DNA of 64,000 nucleotides from WTFV01 sp965203525 (GCA_965203525.1 OZ241898.1:3224001-3288000), one strand, 5' to 3'; positions 7,530 to 16,958 are shown, numbered from the stretch's first letter. Made by a program: numbers and translations. Notes: generated by a model not told the origin, from the letters alone.

Positions 7530-8900
7530 CTACCCGTCGGTCTCCTGACGGATGCGGTACTGCTCCAGCTTCTTGTAGAGGTTACTACGGGGCGTGTCGA
7601 TCTCCTCGGCGGTCCGCGAGATGTTCCAGTCGAGCTCGCGCAGCCGGGCGACGAGGAAGCCGCGCTCGGCCGCCTCCTTGAACTCGCGCAGCGTGCGCGC
7701 CCCCGGCGCGGCCGCGCCGGGGACCGCCGCCCGCTCGTCGAGCCGCAGCACCGAGCGCACGTCGGCGAGCGCGATCGACGGTCCCGGGACCATCACCAGC
7801 AGGCGTTCGACCGAGTTGCGCAGTTCGCGCACGTTGCCGCGCCAGTGGTGCCGCGCGAGCGCGCCGAGCGCCTCGTCGCTGAACGGCTTCGGCCTGAAGT
7901 TGTTCTCGCGGGAGAACGTCGCCGCGAAGTGCCGCACGAGCAGCGGGACGTCCTCGGGCCGCTCGCGCAGCGGCGGCACGTGGATCGGGATCACGCTCAG
8001 CCGGAAGTAGAGGTCCTCGCGGAACTCCCCGGCGTCGATCGCCTGCTCCAGGTTCCGGTGCGTCGCGGCCAGGACGCGGACGTCGACGCGGATGGTGCGC
8101 GCCGACCCCAGCCGCTCCACCTCCCCCTCCTGCAGCACCCGCAGCACCCGGGCCTGCGTCCGCAGCGACATGTCGCCGATTTCGTCGAGGAAGATGGTGC
8201 CGCGGTCCGCCTGCTCGAACTTCCCGATCTGCTTCTCGGCCGCGCCGGTGAACGACCCCTTCTCGTGCCCGAACAGCTCCGACTCGATCAGGTCGTCCGG
8301 AATCGCCGCGCAGTTGACCTGCACGAACCGCTCGCGGACGCGCGGGCTGTTGCGGTGGACGGCGCGCGCGACCAGCTCCTTGCCGACGCCGCTCTCGCCC
8401 TGCACGAGGACGGCGCTGCGCACCGGCGCGGCGCGGCGGATCTCGTCGGTCAGCGCCCGCAGCGCGCGGCTCTCCCCCACCATCTCGTGGCGGGCCTCGG
8501 CGGCCCGCCGCCAGTTCCGGTTCTCCGCCCGCAGCCGGCGCTGGTTCAGCGCGTTGCGGATGGTGACGCCCACGCGATCCGTCGACAGCGGCTTCTCGAG
8601 GAAGTCGAACGCCCCGAGCCGGGTCGCCTCCACGGCCGTGCTCACGGTGCCGTGCCCGGAGATGATGACCACCGGCAGCAGCTCGTCGAGCGCGCGGATC
8701 TTGCGCAGCACCTCGATGCCGTCCATGCCCGGCATCTTGACGTCGAGGAACACCAGATCCGGGTCGTCGCGCCGCACGCACGCGAGCCCCGCCTGCCCGC
8801 TCGGCGCGAGCAGGCATTCGTAGCCGTCGTACTCCAGGATCATCTTCAGGGAGTCGCGGATGGCGGCCTCGTCGTCGATGACCACGATGCGGTGCTTCAT
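7530..8900 (-). CDS. Sigma-54-dependent NtrC-family response regulator
   Basis: 456 residues in three parts: receiver domain (about 1-120; phospho-acceptor Asp in VFLDVKMPGMDG, Thr/Ser region SGHGT, Lys in FLEKP), AAA+ sigma-54 interaction domain (about 140-380; Walker A GESGVGKE, Walker B TIFLDEIGDM, arginine fingers in the LREDLYFRL and RPEDVP segments), and a Fis-type helix-turn-helix at the C-terminus (NISRTAEEIDTPRSNLYKKLE). The sigma-54 contact loop reads GSFTGA rather than GAFTGA, a known tolerated variant. Closest by eye to NtrX-like regulators. No histidine kinase gene is adjacent, so its signal is unknown. bioB ends 41 bases upstream on the same strand. Confidence 0.92.
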   Translation of the reverse strand: MKHRIVVIDDEAAIRDSLKMILEYDGYECLLAPSGQAGLACVRRDDPDLVFLDVKMPGMDGIEVLRKIRALDELLPVVIISGHGTVSTAVEATRLGAFDFLEKPLSTDRVGVTIRNALNQRRLRAENRNWRRAAEARHEMVGESRALRALTDEIRRAAPVRSAVLVQGESGVGKELVARAVHRNSPRVRERFVQVNCAAIPDDLIESELFGHEKGSFTGAAEKQIGKFEQADRGTIFLDEIGDMSLRTQARVLRVLQEGEVERLGSARTIRVDVRVLAATHRNLEQAIDAGEFREDLYFRLSVIPIHVPPLRERPEDVPLLVRHFAATFSRENNFRPKPFSDEALGALARHHWRGNVRELRNSVERLLVMVPGPSIALADVRSVLRLDERAAVPGAAAPGARTLREFKEAAERGFLVARLRELDWNISRTAEEIDTPRSNLYKKLEQYRIRQETDG

Positions 8901-8941
8901 GGCGCTGCCGCGTCCCGCCCCCGCCGCGCCGCGCTCCGGGG

Positions 8942-9898
8942 CTACCCGCCGGCGGCCGCCTGCGCGCGCAGGCCGAGGCGTCGCAGGAAGGCGGCGTCGG
9001 CGTCAGGCTCCGGGTTGGGCGTGGTCAGGAGCCGGCCGCCGAGGAAGATCGAGTTCGCCCCGGCCAGGAAGCAGAGCGCCTGGGTCACCTCGTCCATCCG
9101 CATCCTGCCGGCGCTCAGCCGCACCTTCGACGTCCGCATGAGGATGCGGGCGACCGCGATCATGCGCACGACGTCGTCCCACGGGACCGGCTCCCGATCC
9201 GCGAGCGGCGTCCCCTCCACCGCCACCAGCGTGTTGATCGGCACGCTCTCCGGCTGCGGGTCCTGCTTCGCGAGCTCGAACAGGAGGTCGATGCGGTCGT
9301 CGTGGCTCTCGCCCATGCCGAGGATGCCGCCGCAGCAGACCTTGATGCCGGCGTCCCGGACGTGGCGCAGCGTCTCGAGGCGCTCGTCGTAGGCGCGGGT
9401 CGTGACGATCGACGCGTAGAAGCCGCGTCCGCTGTCGAGGTTGTGGTTGTAGTAGTCGAGGCCCGCTTCCCGCAGGCGCCCGGCCTGGCCGCGGTCGAGC
9501 ATGCCCACGGTGGCGCAGCTCTCCAGCCCCGCCGCCTTGACCTCCCGGACCATTTCGAGGACCCGATCGAACGCCGGGCCGTCGGCCGCCTGCCGCCACG
9601 CCGCGCCGATGCAGAAGCGGTCGGCGCCGCCGGCCCGCGCGCGCGCCGCCGCCGCCGCGACCTCCGGAACGCTCAGCAGGCCGGTCGCTTCGACGCCCGT
9701 GCGGTAGCGGGCCGACTGGGGGCAATAGGCGCAATCCTCCGGGCAGCCCCCGGTCTTCACGCTCAGCAGCGACGCGCACTGCACGGCCGCCGGATCGTGA
9801 TGGCGGCGGTGCACGCCGGCCGCCTCGTAGACGAGGTCGAGCAGGCCGCGGCCGTAGAGGGCGGCCACGTGGTCACGCGTCAGCGAGTCGTTCTCCAT
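8942..9898 (-). CDS. bioB: Biotin synthase
   Basis: Radical SAM enzyme that inserts sulfur into dethiobiotin, using a [4Fe-4S] and a [2Fe-2S] cluster. 318 residues, a normal length. KTGGCPEDCAYCPQS carries the CxxxCxxC cluster motif; YYNHNLDS, CCGGILGMGES and the VRLSAGR segment (arginine for the second cluster) are all present, as is ALCFLAGANSIF. No other biotin genes are in the window. The ATG at 9898 has no strong ribosome site, but the protein aligns to the family from its first residues. Confidence 0.95.
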   Translation of the reverse strand: MENDSLTRDHVAALYGRGLLDLVYEAAGVHRRHHDPAAVQCASLLSVKTGGCPEDCAYCPQSARYRTGVEATGLLSVPEVAAAAARARAGGADRFCIGAAWRQAADGPAFDRVLEMVREVKAAGLESCATVGMLDRGQAGRLREAGLDYYNHNLDSGRGFYASIVTTRAYDERLETLRHVRDAGIKVCCGGILGMGESHDDRIDLLFELAKQDPQPESVPINTLVAVEGTPLADREPVPWDDVVRMIAVARILMRTSKVRLSAGRMRMDEVTQALCFLAGANSIFLGGRLLTTPNPEPDADAAFLRRLGLRAQAAAGG

Positions 9899-10108
9899 GC
9901 CCGTCGCACCGGGGCAAAGCCGGCCGGCCCTGCATACGCGCCCGGCCGCCGAACCCGCGGCGGCCCCGGCCCGCTACGGCGGCGCCGGATTCTCCGCGGC
10001 CGGCAGCCCGTACGCGGCCGGACCGCTGCCGGATTATAGCCGCCGCCGATCTCCCCTGCCGCTCCCGGACGCTCGCCTCCCGGCGCCCGCGCCGTTCCCC
10101 GGTCGCCC

Positions 10109-10114
10109 TATAAT
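10109..10114 (+). promoter_or_regulatory. Consensus TATAAT -10 box, leaderless layout
   Basis: A perfect TATAAT ends 7 bases before the ATG at 10122, so transcription would begin at the start codon. No -35 match and no Shine-Dalgarno sequence are visible. Confidence 0.55.
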
Positions 10115-10121
10115 TGCAGTC

Positions 10122-11405
10122 ATGTTCGACGGACTGAGCCACGAATCCCTCGTCGCGCGCGAGCGCGCGTTGCGCGCAGAGTTCGAATCGCTGAAGGAAG
10201 CCGGCCTCGCGCTCGACCTGACGCGCGGCAAGCCGAGCCCCGAACAGGTGGCGCTGTCGGACGGGCTCGACGAAGCGCTCGGCGGCGACTACCGCCTCGA
10301 CGACGGCACGGACGTACGAAACTACGGCGGCCTGCTCGGCATCCCGGAGGCGCGGCGGCTGGGCGCCGAGCTGCTCGGCGTCCGTCCCGAGGAGGTGATC
10401 GCGGGCGGGAATTCGAGCCTCACGTTCATGTACCAGTACGTGTCGCACGCCTGGCTGAACGGGCCGCTCGGCCCGGAGACGGCGTGGCGGCGCGAGCCGG
10501 GTCCGCTGAAGTTCCTCTGCGTCGTGCCGGGCTACGACCGCCACTTCACGATCACCGAGAGCCTCGGCTTCGAGCTGCGCAACGTCCCGCTCGGCGCCGG
10601 CGGCCCGGACATGGACCAGGTCGAAGCCCTCGTGGCGGACGATCCGGGCGTCAAGGGCATCTGGTGCGTGCCGAAGCACTCGAATCCGACCGGGCACGTC
10701 TACTCGGACGAGGTCGTCGAGCGCCTGGCGCACCTCGCGCGGCGGGCGGGCCCGAACTTCCGCATCCTGTGGGACAACGCCTACGCGGTGCACGACTTCG
10801 ACGACCCGCCGCCGGCTCTGGCGAACCTGATGGACCGCTGCCGGGCGGCGGGTACCGAGGACAGCGTGGTGCTGTTCGCGTCGACGTCGAAGATCACGCG
10901 CGCCGGGGCGGGCGTCTCGTTCCTGGCGGCCTCGCCGGCCAACCTCGCGTCGTTCACGAAGCACCTCGCGGTGCAGACCATCGGCCCCGACAAGGTCAAC
11001 CAGCTCCGCCACGCGCGCTTCCTGCGGGACGGCGACGGCATCCGCGCCCACATGCGGCGGCAGGCGGCCATCGTGCGGCCGAAGTTCGAGCGGGTGCTAC
11101 GCCGTCTCGAAGAAGGGCTCGCGGCCGACGGCCTCGGATCGTGGAGCCGTCCCCGCGGCGGATATTTCCTCTCCTTCGAAGCGCCGGACGGGCTCGCGGC
11201 CGAAATCGTCAGGCTGGCCGGCGAGGCGGGCGTGAAGCTGACCCCGGCCGGGGCCACCTTTCCGTACGGGCGGGACCCGCGCGACGCCAACGTCCGGCTC
11301 GCCCCGACCTACCCGTCGCTCGACGAGATCGAGCGGGCCATGCCGGTCTTCGTCACCGCGGTGGCGCTCGCCGCGGCGCGCCGGCGGCTCGGGCAGTCCG
11401 CCTGA
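10122..11405 (+). CDS. PLP-dependent aminotransferase, class I/II (type Ic aspartate-aminotransferase-like)
   Basis: 427 residues. It has the layout of the Asp_aminotransf family (Pfam PF12897), a group with aspartate or alanine aminotransferase-like activity: LDLTRGKPSPEQ at the N-terminus, the NYGGLLGIPEAR and GNSSLTFMYQY blocks, WCVPKHSNPTGHVYSD (Asn and Pro contacts), LWDNAYAVHDF (Asp that contacts the PLP ring nitrogen) and FASTSKITRAGAGVSF with the Schiff-base lysine. NVRLAPTYPS near the C-terminus holds the substrate-carboxylate arginine. The start is fixed by the -10 box directly upstream. The amino acid handled cannot be read from sequence. Confidence 0.85.
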   Translation: MFDGLSHESLVARERALRAEFESLKEAGLALDLTRGKPSPEQVALSDGLDEALGGDYRLDDGTDVRNYGGLLGIPEARRLGAELLGVRPEEVIAGGNSSLTFMYQYVSHAWLNGPLGPETAWRREPGPLKFLCVVPGYDRHFTITESLGFELRNVPLGAGGPDMDQVEALVADDPGVKGIWCVPKHSNPTGHVYSDEVVERLAHLARRAGPNFRILWDNAYAVHDFDDPPPALANLMDRCRAAGTEDSVVLFASTSKITRAGAGVSFLAASPANLASFTKHLAVQTIGPDKVNQLRHARFLRDGDGIRAHMRRQAAIVRPKFERVLRRLEEGLAADGLGSWSRPRGGYFLSFEAPDGLAAEIVRLAGEAGVKLTPAGATFPYGRDPRDANVRLAPTYPSLDEIERAMPVFVTAVALAAARRRLGQSA

Positions 11406-11424
11406 CGGCCGGGTTCACGCGGAG

Positions 11425-11533
11425 TCTTCATGAACGCCATGCGGAACCGGCGCGTTGCGAGGCCAGCGGTCACGCAACGCCGGCAGAAGGCCCTGATCTT
11501 CATGAGCGCCATGCGGAACCGGCGCGTTGCGAG
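11425..11533 (+). repeat. Duplicated start region of the TPR gene
   Basis: A 37-base segment (11425-11461) with an ATG and the codons for NAMRNRRVAR recurs at 11497-11533 with one mismatch, pitch 72. The second copy is the functional start region of the following gene. The spacer is not repeated. Confidence 0.85.
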
Positions 11534-13688
11534 AGCGTTCGCGGCCGCCCTGCTGATCGGCTGGAGCGTCCCGGCCCGGGGGGCCGCCGGCCAGGCCGTC
11601 CCGACCTACGACGACGTGGCGCCGCTGCTGAGGGAGAACTGCATCGGCTGCCACCGGCCGGGCGGTCTGGGACCGTTCAGCCTGACCACCTACGAGGAGG
11701 CGCGGGCGCGCGCCGGCCGCATCGCGGAAGAGGCCGCCGCCCGGCGGATGCCACCCTGGCAACCGGTGCGCGGCTACGGCGCGAGCGCCTTCGCGGGCGA
11801 ACCGCGGCTGACCGGCGCCGGCATCGAAACGCTGCGGCTCTGGGCCGCGGCGGGCGCGCCGGCGGGCGACGCGCGCGGCATCGCGCCGCCGGCGGCCGGC
11901 CCCGAATGGCCGCTCGGAGAACCGGACCTCGTCGTCCCGATGGCCGAGCCGTACACGGTCGCGGCGGGCGGCGGCGTGGAGTACCGCAACTTCGTCCTGC
12001 CGGTCGACCTCCCGGCGCCCCGCTGGGTGCGCGCCGTCGACCTCCGGCCGGACGCGGCGGCGCAGGCATCCGTCCAGCGCGCGCAGATCACGCTGGACGA
12101 CACCGGAACCGGGCGCCGGCGGCAGGAGGAGCAGGACGCCCCCGGCTACCCCGGTCTCGCCCCGGACCACGGCCGGTTTCCGCCGGGGCGCTTCCTGGTC
12201 TGGTCCGGCGGACGCCGCACCGCGCCGCCCGCCGCAGACGCCGCCTGGCGGCTCGACCCGGGCACGGACCTCCTCCTGCAGCTCGGCCTGCGGGCACGCG
12301 AGCGGCCGGTGGCGGTACAGGTCTCGGTCGGGCTGTACTTCGCCGGCGGGCCGCCGGCGCGGCGCAGCGTCGGCATCGTCCTCGACGCGCCGGCGCTCGA
12401 CGTCCCGGCCGGGGAGGCCGCCCACGTCGTGGAGGACCGCTACCGCCTGCCGGCCGCCGTCGACGTGGCGGGCGCGTACGCGTACCTGCACCGCCTGGGC
12501 AGGGCGGTCGAGGTCACCGCGGAGGTCCCCGGCGGAGCCGCGCCGGGCCTGCTGCGGATCGACGACTGGCGGTTCGACTGGCAGGACGGCTACCGCTACA
12601 CCGAGCCGGTGCGCCTGCCGGCGGGAACGCTGGTGCGGGCCCGCTTCCGCTTCGACAACTCCGGCGCGAACCCGCGCAACCGGTCCGCCCCGCCGGTGCG
12701 GGTCCGGTACAACCCGGACGACACCACCCCGCGGGCCGAGGTGTTCCTGGAGGCGTCGCCGGTGAACGCGGACGACGAGGCGGCGCTGGTCGAGAATCTG
12801 GCGTTGAAGCAGGCGCGCAACGACATGCTCGGCCTGCAGGCGATGCTGCGGACGGACCCGGACGATTACCGCAGCCACACCGACCTGGCCGCCCGCTACC
12901 TGACCCTCGGCCGGGCGGCGCTGGCCCGGGAGCACCTGGACCGGGCGCTGGCGCTGGCCCCGGACCACGCGCCGGCGCACTACAACCTGGGGTCGCTGCT
13001 GGTGGCCGAAGGCGACACGCAGGGCGCCGTCGACGCGTTCCGCGAGGCGGTCGCGCTCCGGCCCGGGTACGCCGCCGCGCACAACAACCTGGGCGCGCTG
13101 CTGGCCGCCTCCGGCGCGCTGCAGGACGCCATCGTCTACTACCGGCTCGCCCTGCGGTTCGGCTCGCGCGACGCCAGCGCGCACTACAACCTGGCCAACG
13201 CGCTGCTGGCGACGGGCGGCCTCGACGAAGCGCTCCGCCACTTCCGCGAGGCGGCGGCGCTGGCGCCCGACGATCCGGACGCGCACACCAGCCTCGCGCG
13301 CGCCCTGGTCGCCGCCGGCGACCTCGCCGGAGGCGCCGACCACTACCGGCGCGCCCTCGACCTGAACCCGCGGATCCCGCTCGCGCTGGTCGGTCTGGCG
13401 TGGCTGCGGGCGGCGGCGCCCGACGCGGCGCTCCGGTCGTCGTCCGAGGCGCTCTCCCTGGCCCAGCAGGCGGTGGCGCTGGTCGGCGGCGGCCACCCGC
13501 AGGTGCTGGACACGCTCGCGGTGGCGTACGCCGCGGCGGGCCGGTTCGACGACGCGCTGTCGACGGCGCGCAAGGCCGCCGAGGCGGCCCGCGGCACCCC
13601 CTTCGAAGGGCTCGTGCCGGACATCGAGGGGCGGGTCCGCCTCTTCCTGACCTTCCGGCCCTACCGCATGCCGGCCCCGGCGCCCTGA
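11502..13688 (+). CDS. Secreted protein with c-type haem motif and C-terminal TPR array
   Basis: 728 residues from the ATG at 11502; the earlier ATG at 11430 belongs to the upstream repeat copy and would place an unneeded leader before the signal peptide (AFAAALLIGWSVPARGAAG). The mature N-terminus has ENCIGCHRPGG, a CxxCH haem-c site, followed by MPPWQP with a possible axial Met or His region, as in cytochrome-like domains of planctomycete and acidobacterial proteins. The middle (about 120-420) is beta-rich with no named domain. From about residue 430 on there are at least six tetratricopeptide repeats (for example AHYNLGSLLVAEGD, AHNNLGALLAASG, AHYNLANALLATGG). A periplasmic scaffold or electron-transfer role is inference. 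Confidence 0.7.
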   Translation: MSAMRNRRVARAFAAALLIGWSVPARGAAGQAVPTYDDVAPLLRENCIGCHRPGGLGPFSLTTYEEARARAGRIAEEAAARRMPPWQPVRGYGASAFAGEPRLTGAGIETLRLWAAAGAPAGDARGIAPPAAGPEWPLGEPDLVVPMAEPYTVAAGGGVEYRNFVLPVDLPAPRWVRAVDLRPDAAAQASVQRAQITLDDTGTGRRRQEEQDAPGYPGLAPDHGRFPPGRFLVWSGGRRTAPPAADAAWRLDPGTDLLLQLGLRARERPVAVQVSVGLYFAGGPPARRSVGIVLDAPALDVPAGEAAHVVEDRYRLPAAVDVAGAYAYLHRLGRAVEVTAEVPGGAAPGLLRIDDWRFDWQDGYRYTEPVRLPAGTLVRARFRFDNSGANPRNRSAPPVRVRYNPDDTTPRAEVFLEASPVNADDEAALVENLALKQARNDMLGLQAMLRTDPDDYRSHTDLAARYLTLGRAALAREHLDRALALAPDHAPAHYNLGSLLVAEGDTQGAVDAFREAVALRPGYAAAHNNLGALLAASGALQDAIVYYRLALRFGSRDASAHYNLANALLATGGLDEALRHFREAAALAPDDPDAHTSLARALVAAGDLAGGADHYRRALDLNPRIPLALVGLAWLRAAAPDAALRSSSEALSLAQQAVALVGGGHPQVLDTLAVAYAAAGRFDDALSTARKAAEAARGTPFEGLVPDIEGRVRLFLTFRPYRMPAPAP

Positions 13689-13717
13689 CCGGACGGGATG
13701 GCCCCGGAATGCCCGGA

Positions 13718-15337
13718 TCAGTCTTGGGGTAGCTGCTCGAAGGCCGCCAGGAACTCGCTCCAGGGCACCGGTTCCCCGTGCACCGGGGCCAGCGTCTCCA
13801 CCTCCAGGCCCATGCGCTCGACCTGCGTGCGCAGGCTGCGCATCGCCGGCAACTGCGCCGCCCGCGGCGGCTCGTGGGTGTCGAACAGGTCCGCCTGGAA
13901 CGCGATGCGCTCGGCCGGCAGGTACGCCATCAGCATCCCGGCGACGTGGCCCAGCGGCTGCACGTAGTAGACGCGCAGGATGCGGGAATTGTCGGTGATG
14001 ACGTAGTTCTCCTGGACCGCCTCGTAGTTGTAGCCCTCGGCCAGCTCGGTGGGCGGCCACCGCGAGACGATGTCCGGCGCGATCGTCCGCGGCTCGTAGC
14101 TGAGCACGTCGTGGTTGAGGAACTCCAGGTTCAGCATGTGGGTGACGATGGTCGATCCGACGTGCAGGTACGTGCGCAGCCCGCCGACGTGGTCGAAGTG
14201 CGGGTGCGAGACGATGACCCAGCGGATCGGCTTGTCCGGCGCCAGCTTCGTGATCTCCTCGATGACGGCCAGGCTGCGCTCCTCGTCGCCGGGCGCTTCG
14301 AAGACGGCCACGAAGTCGCTGAACTCCACCATGTAGCTGTTGGCCGGACCGCCGCCCAGCCGGTACACGCCGGCGGCCATTTCGTCGACGGTCACCGCGG
14401 TGGGCCACTCCGCCGCGGCCACCGATTCCGGCACCGGGACCGGGTCGCCGCACTCGTTGGGCCGGACGTCCGCGAAGGTTCCGCCGTAGGCGTTGTGCCC
14501 GGTGCTCTGGCGGTAGAACTGCCAGTTGTCGTCCCAGCCCTGGTGCGAGTGCCAGTCGGTCGGCCACTTGACGTTGCCGAACGAGACGTGGTTGGTCGAT
14601 TCGTGCTCGATGTTGAAGTCGCCCAGCGCGGGGATGTTCACCGTCGTCTTGATGCGCTGGATCAGGTTGCGGGAGTTGATCGTGGCGTCCACGCGGTACT
14701 TGCCGAACATCGTGATCGCGACCACGTGCATCTTCTCGGGCGTCACCACGTTGCCGTCGCGGCCCTTCTCGATCTGCTCCCAGCGCCAGAACGCCACCGG
14801 ATTCGCCCCCGGCAGGCGGGCCGCCTTGAGGAACCCGTGGGGGTTCAGCCACAGGTCGAGCCGGTAGACCTCCGCGATCTCGGGCGGAACCGCCACCGGC
14901 GGTCCGTCGCCGTCCACGTGCCAGGAGAACCTGCCGTTGGTGACGTGCGTCTGCCGCGTCCGCCGCTGGGTCGGGGTGCCGCCGCGCCAGCCGAGGCCGT
15001 ACTTCCAGGACGCCGGGGCCAGACCGGGGCGCCGGTCGAAGGTCTCCACGCTCGTGCCGGCTTCCCAGTCGATGACCCGCGTGTAGTCGGCCAGCGCGTC
15101 GATGCGCGGCCAGTCGACGTTGACCGCGTTGTCGAACGTCTGGCCCACCGCGCCGGCGTAGCCGCGGCCCGAGAACGCGATGCAGCGCAGATCCGCCTCG
15201 CCGATCTCCTCGGCGACGGCGGCGAGCAGGGGCGCCGGATCGACGAAGCCGGGCGGGAACTCCCGGGCCGCGGCCGTGCTTCCGGCCAGCGTGAGCAGAG
15301 CGACGGCGCCGGCGAAGCGCTTCCCCATCGTTCCCAT
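13718..15337 (-). CDS. Secreted metallo-beta-lactamase-fold hydrolase
   Basis: 539 residues starting at the ATG at 15337, which has AAGGAG six bases upstream and is followed by a signal peptide (GKRFAGAVALLTLAGSTAAA). The N-terminal half has no domain I can name. The C-terminal half is an MBL fold: VSHPHFDHVGG is the HxHxDH zinc motif, and GHVAGM, FDTHEPP and PVHGEPVP give the later metal-site positions. The substrate is unknown. An in-frame extension through three upstream 60-base repeats is open (to 15529) but is not needed. Convergent with the TPR gene, 29 bases apart. Confidence 0.78.
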   Translation of the reverse strand: MGTMGKRFAGAVALLTLAGSTAAAREFPPGFVDPAPLLAAVAEEIGEADLRCIAFSGRGYAGAVGQTFDNAVNVDWPRIDALADYTRVIDWEAGTSVETFDRRPGLAPASWKYGLGWRGGTPTQRRTRQTHVTNGRFSWHVDGDGPPVAVPPEIAEVYRLDLWLNPHGFLKAARLPGANPVAFWRWEQIEKGRDGNVVTPEKMHVVAITMFGKYRVDATINSRNLIQRIKTTVNIPALGDFNIEHESTNHVSFGNVKWPTDWHSHQGWDDNWQFYRQSTGHNAYGGTFADVRPNECGDPVPVPESVAAAEWPTAVTVDEMAAGVYRLGGGPANSYMVEFSDFVAVFEAPGDEERSLAVIEEITKLAPDKPIRWVIVSHPHFDHVGGLRTYLHVGSTIVTHMLNLEFLNHDVLSYEPRTIAPDIVSRWPPTELAEGYNYEAVQENYVITDNSRILRVYYVQPLGHVAGMLMAYLPAERIAFQADLFDTHEPPRAAQLPAMRSLRTQVERMGLEVETLAPVHGEPVPWSEFLAAFEQLPQD

Positions 15338-15350
15338 TGGTTTCTCCTTC

Positions 15351-15530
15351 ATCGCCGCGCCGTCTCCCCGCGGCCGGCGGCGGCGGAACCTCGTTGCGGG
15401 CGCCGCCATCATCGCCGCGCCGTCTCCCCGCGGCCGGCGGCGGCGGAACCTCGTTGCGGGCACCGTCCTCATCGCCGCGCCGTGTCCCCGCGGCCGGCGG
15501 CGGCGGAACCTCGTTGCGGGCGCCGCCATC
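15351..15530 (-). repeat. Three exact-length 60-base tandem repeats upstream of the MBL gene
   Basis: Copies at 15351-15410, 15411-15470 and 15471-15530 differ at a few bases. Being a multiple of three, each would encode the same Arg-rich 20 residues in frame with the gene, and each ends in an ATG. The ribosome site for the gene itself lies just inside the gene-proximal copy's edge, so the array sits in the 5' untranslated or promoter region. Confidence 0.9.
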
Positions 15531-15622
15531 GTACCACGGCGGGTACGGCCGGCGGGTACGGATAGAGTGAGGCCGCACCCGCCGCCGCGGGCCGTTCGGT
15601 TGCCGTCCCGGAGGAGACCGTC

Positions 15623-16705
15623 ATGTCCGAATCCACGCTGACCATCCGCTCTCTGACCGCGCGCGCCGTCGCCGCGCCGCTGGCCCGGCCGCTCCGCACC
15701 GCGTCCGGCGACGTGCCGGTGTCGCCGCTGCTGCTGATCGACGTCGCGTCCGAGGAGGGTCCGGCGGGGCGGGCCTACGTCTTCGGGTACACCACCCTGG
15801 CGCTACGTGCGCTGAAGGCGTTCGTGGACGACCTCGCCGAGGTGCTGCGGGGCCGCCCGGCGCATCCGGCGGCGGTGGCCCGCGAGCTGGCGGCCCGCTT
15901 CCGTCTGATGGGGCGCCAGGGACTGGTCGGCATGGCGCTGTCCGGCCTGGACATGGCGCTGTGGGACCTGCGGGGGCGGGCGCTGCAGCGGCCGGTGGTC
16001 GAGCTGCTCGGCGGGGAGGCGGCGCCCGTGCCCGCCTACGACAGCTACGGCATCGTCGATCCGGTGGCGGACGCCCCGGCGCTGGAGCGGAGCGTCGAGC
16101 AGGGCTTCCGCGCGATCAAGGTCAAGGTGGGCGCCGGCGATCTGGATTGGGACGTCAGGAACCTGGCCGGCGTGCGCGAGGTGATCGGTCCGGACGTGCG
16201 GTTGATGATCGACTACAACCAGTCGCTGACGGCGCCCGAGGCGCTGCGCCGCATCCGTGCGCTGGCCCGCTTCGACCTCGAGTGGGTCGAGGAGCCGGTC
16301 CCCGCCGAGGATCTGGCCGGGCACGCCCGCGTCCGCGCGGGCTCGCCGGCGCCGATCCAGACCGGCGAGAACTGGTGGTTCGGGCACGACATGGCGCATG
16401 CCCTGGCCGCCGGCGCCTGTGACTTCTGCATGCCGGACCTGATGAAGATGGGCGGGGTGACCGGTTGGCTGGGCGCCGTGGGGCAGGCCGCGGCGGCCGC
16501 GGTGCCGGTCTCCAGCCACCTGTTCGTCGAGGCGAGCGCCCACGTCCTGCCGGTCACGCCCCTGGCGCACTACCTGGAATACCTGGATCTGGCCGGCGCC
16601 GTGCTGGCCGATCCCCCGCGGCCGGTGGCCGGCCGGGTCGCCGCGCGCGGTCCGGGACTCGGCCTGGACTGGAACGAGGCGGCCGTCGCCCGCTACCTGG
16701 CATGA
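15623..16705 (+). CDS. Enolase-superfamily enzyme (mandelate racemase/muconate lactonizing group)
   Basis: 360 residues with a GGAGGAG ribosome site just upstream of the ATG. An N-terminal capping domain (about 1-125) is followed by a TIM barrel. The catalytic bases and metal ligands of the mandelate racemase subgroup are present: KxK as IKVKVG (about residue 168), the first metal Asp in MIDYNQS, Glu in WVEEPVP, Glu in TGENWW, then Asp in CMPDLMKMGG and His in VSSHLF forming the His-Asp dyad. The reaction is proton abstraction next to a carboxylate, so racemase or acid-sugar dehydratase; the substrate is unknown. Confidence 0.85.
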   Translation: MSESTLTIRSLTARAVAAPLARPLRTASGDVPVSPLLLIDVASEEGPAGRAYVFGYTTLALRALKAFVDDLAEVLRGRPAHPAAVARELAARFRLMGRQGLVGMALSGLDMALWDLRGRALQRPVVELLGGEAAPVPAYDSYGIVDPVADAPALERSVEQGFRAIKVKVGAGDLDWDVRNLAGVREVIGPDVRLMIDYNQSLTAPEALRRIRALARFDLEWVEEPVPAEDLAGHARVRAGSPAPIQTGENWWFGHDMAHALAAGACDFCMPDLMKMGGVTGWLGAVGQAAAAAVPVSSHLFVEASAHVLPVTPLAHYLEYLDLAGAVLADPPRPVAGRVAARGPGLGLDWNEAAVARYLA

Positions 16706-16786
16706 CCCCGGCCCGGCGCCGGCGCCGGCGCGGCCGACCGCCGGCGGTGCGTCGAACGGCTCGGCGCCGCCCGCGCCGGCACCGCG

Positions 16787-16930
16787 GTGGCTTCCATCCG
16801 GTCGGGCAGATCCTCGGCCTGCTGCTCATCAGCCGGTTCCGGGTGCTCGCCAACGACGCCCACGGCAGGCGAAGCGGCTGTTCGGTTTCGCGGCGGTCGG
16901 GGCGGTCTGCTCGACAGCAACCGAACATGG
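16787..16930 (+). pseudogene. Possible frameshifted fragment of a membrane-protein N-terminus
   Basis: The gap between the enolase-like and GT4 genes encodes GQILGLLLISRFRVLAND and, after a shift of frame near 16862, AKRLFGFAAVGAVC. Read together they look like the first membrane segment of an ABC-2 type permease whose remainder is gone. An ATG overlapping the enolase gene stop (16702) opens the first frame. The match is by eye only and may be chance in this GC-rich sequence. Confidence 0.25.
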
Positions 16931-16958
16931 CGGTCGAGGAGGCGGCGGGGGCCGGCGG

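Noticed and set aside
15338..15529. Arg-rich repeat peptide as a true N-terminus of the metallo-hydrolase
   Set aside because: AAGGAG and a signal peptide fit the start at 15337; the repeats are better read as untranslated, although listed as a finding because the frame is open.
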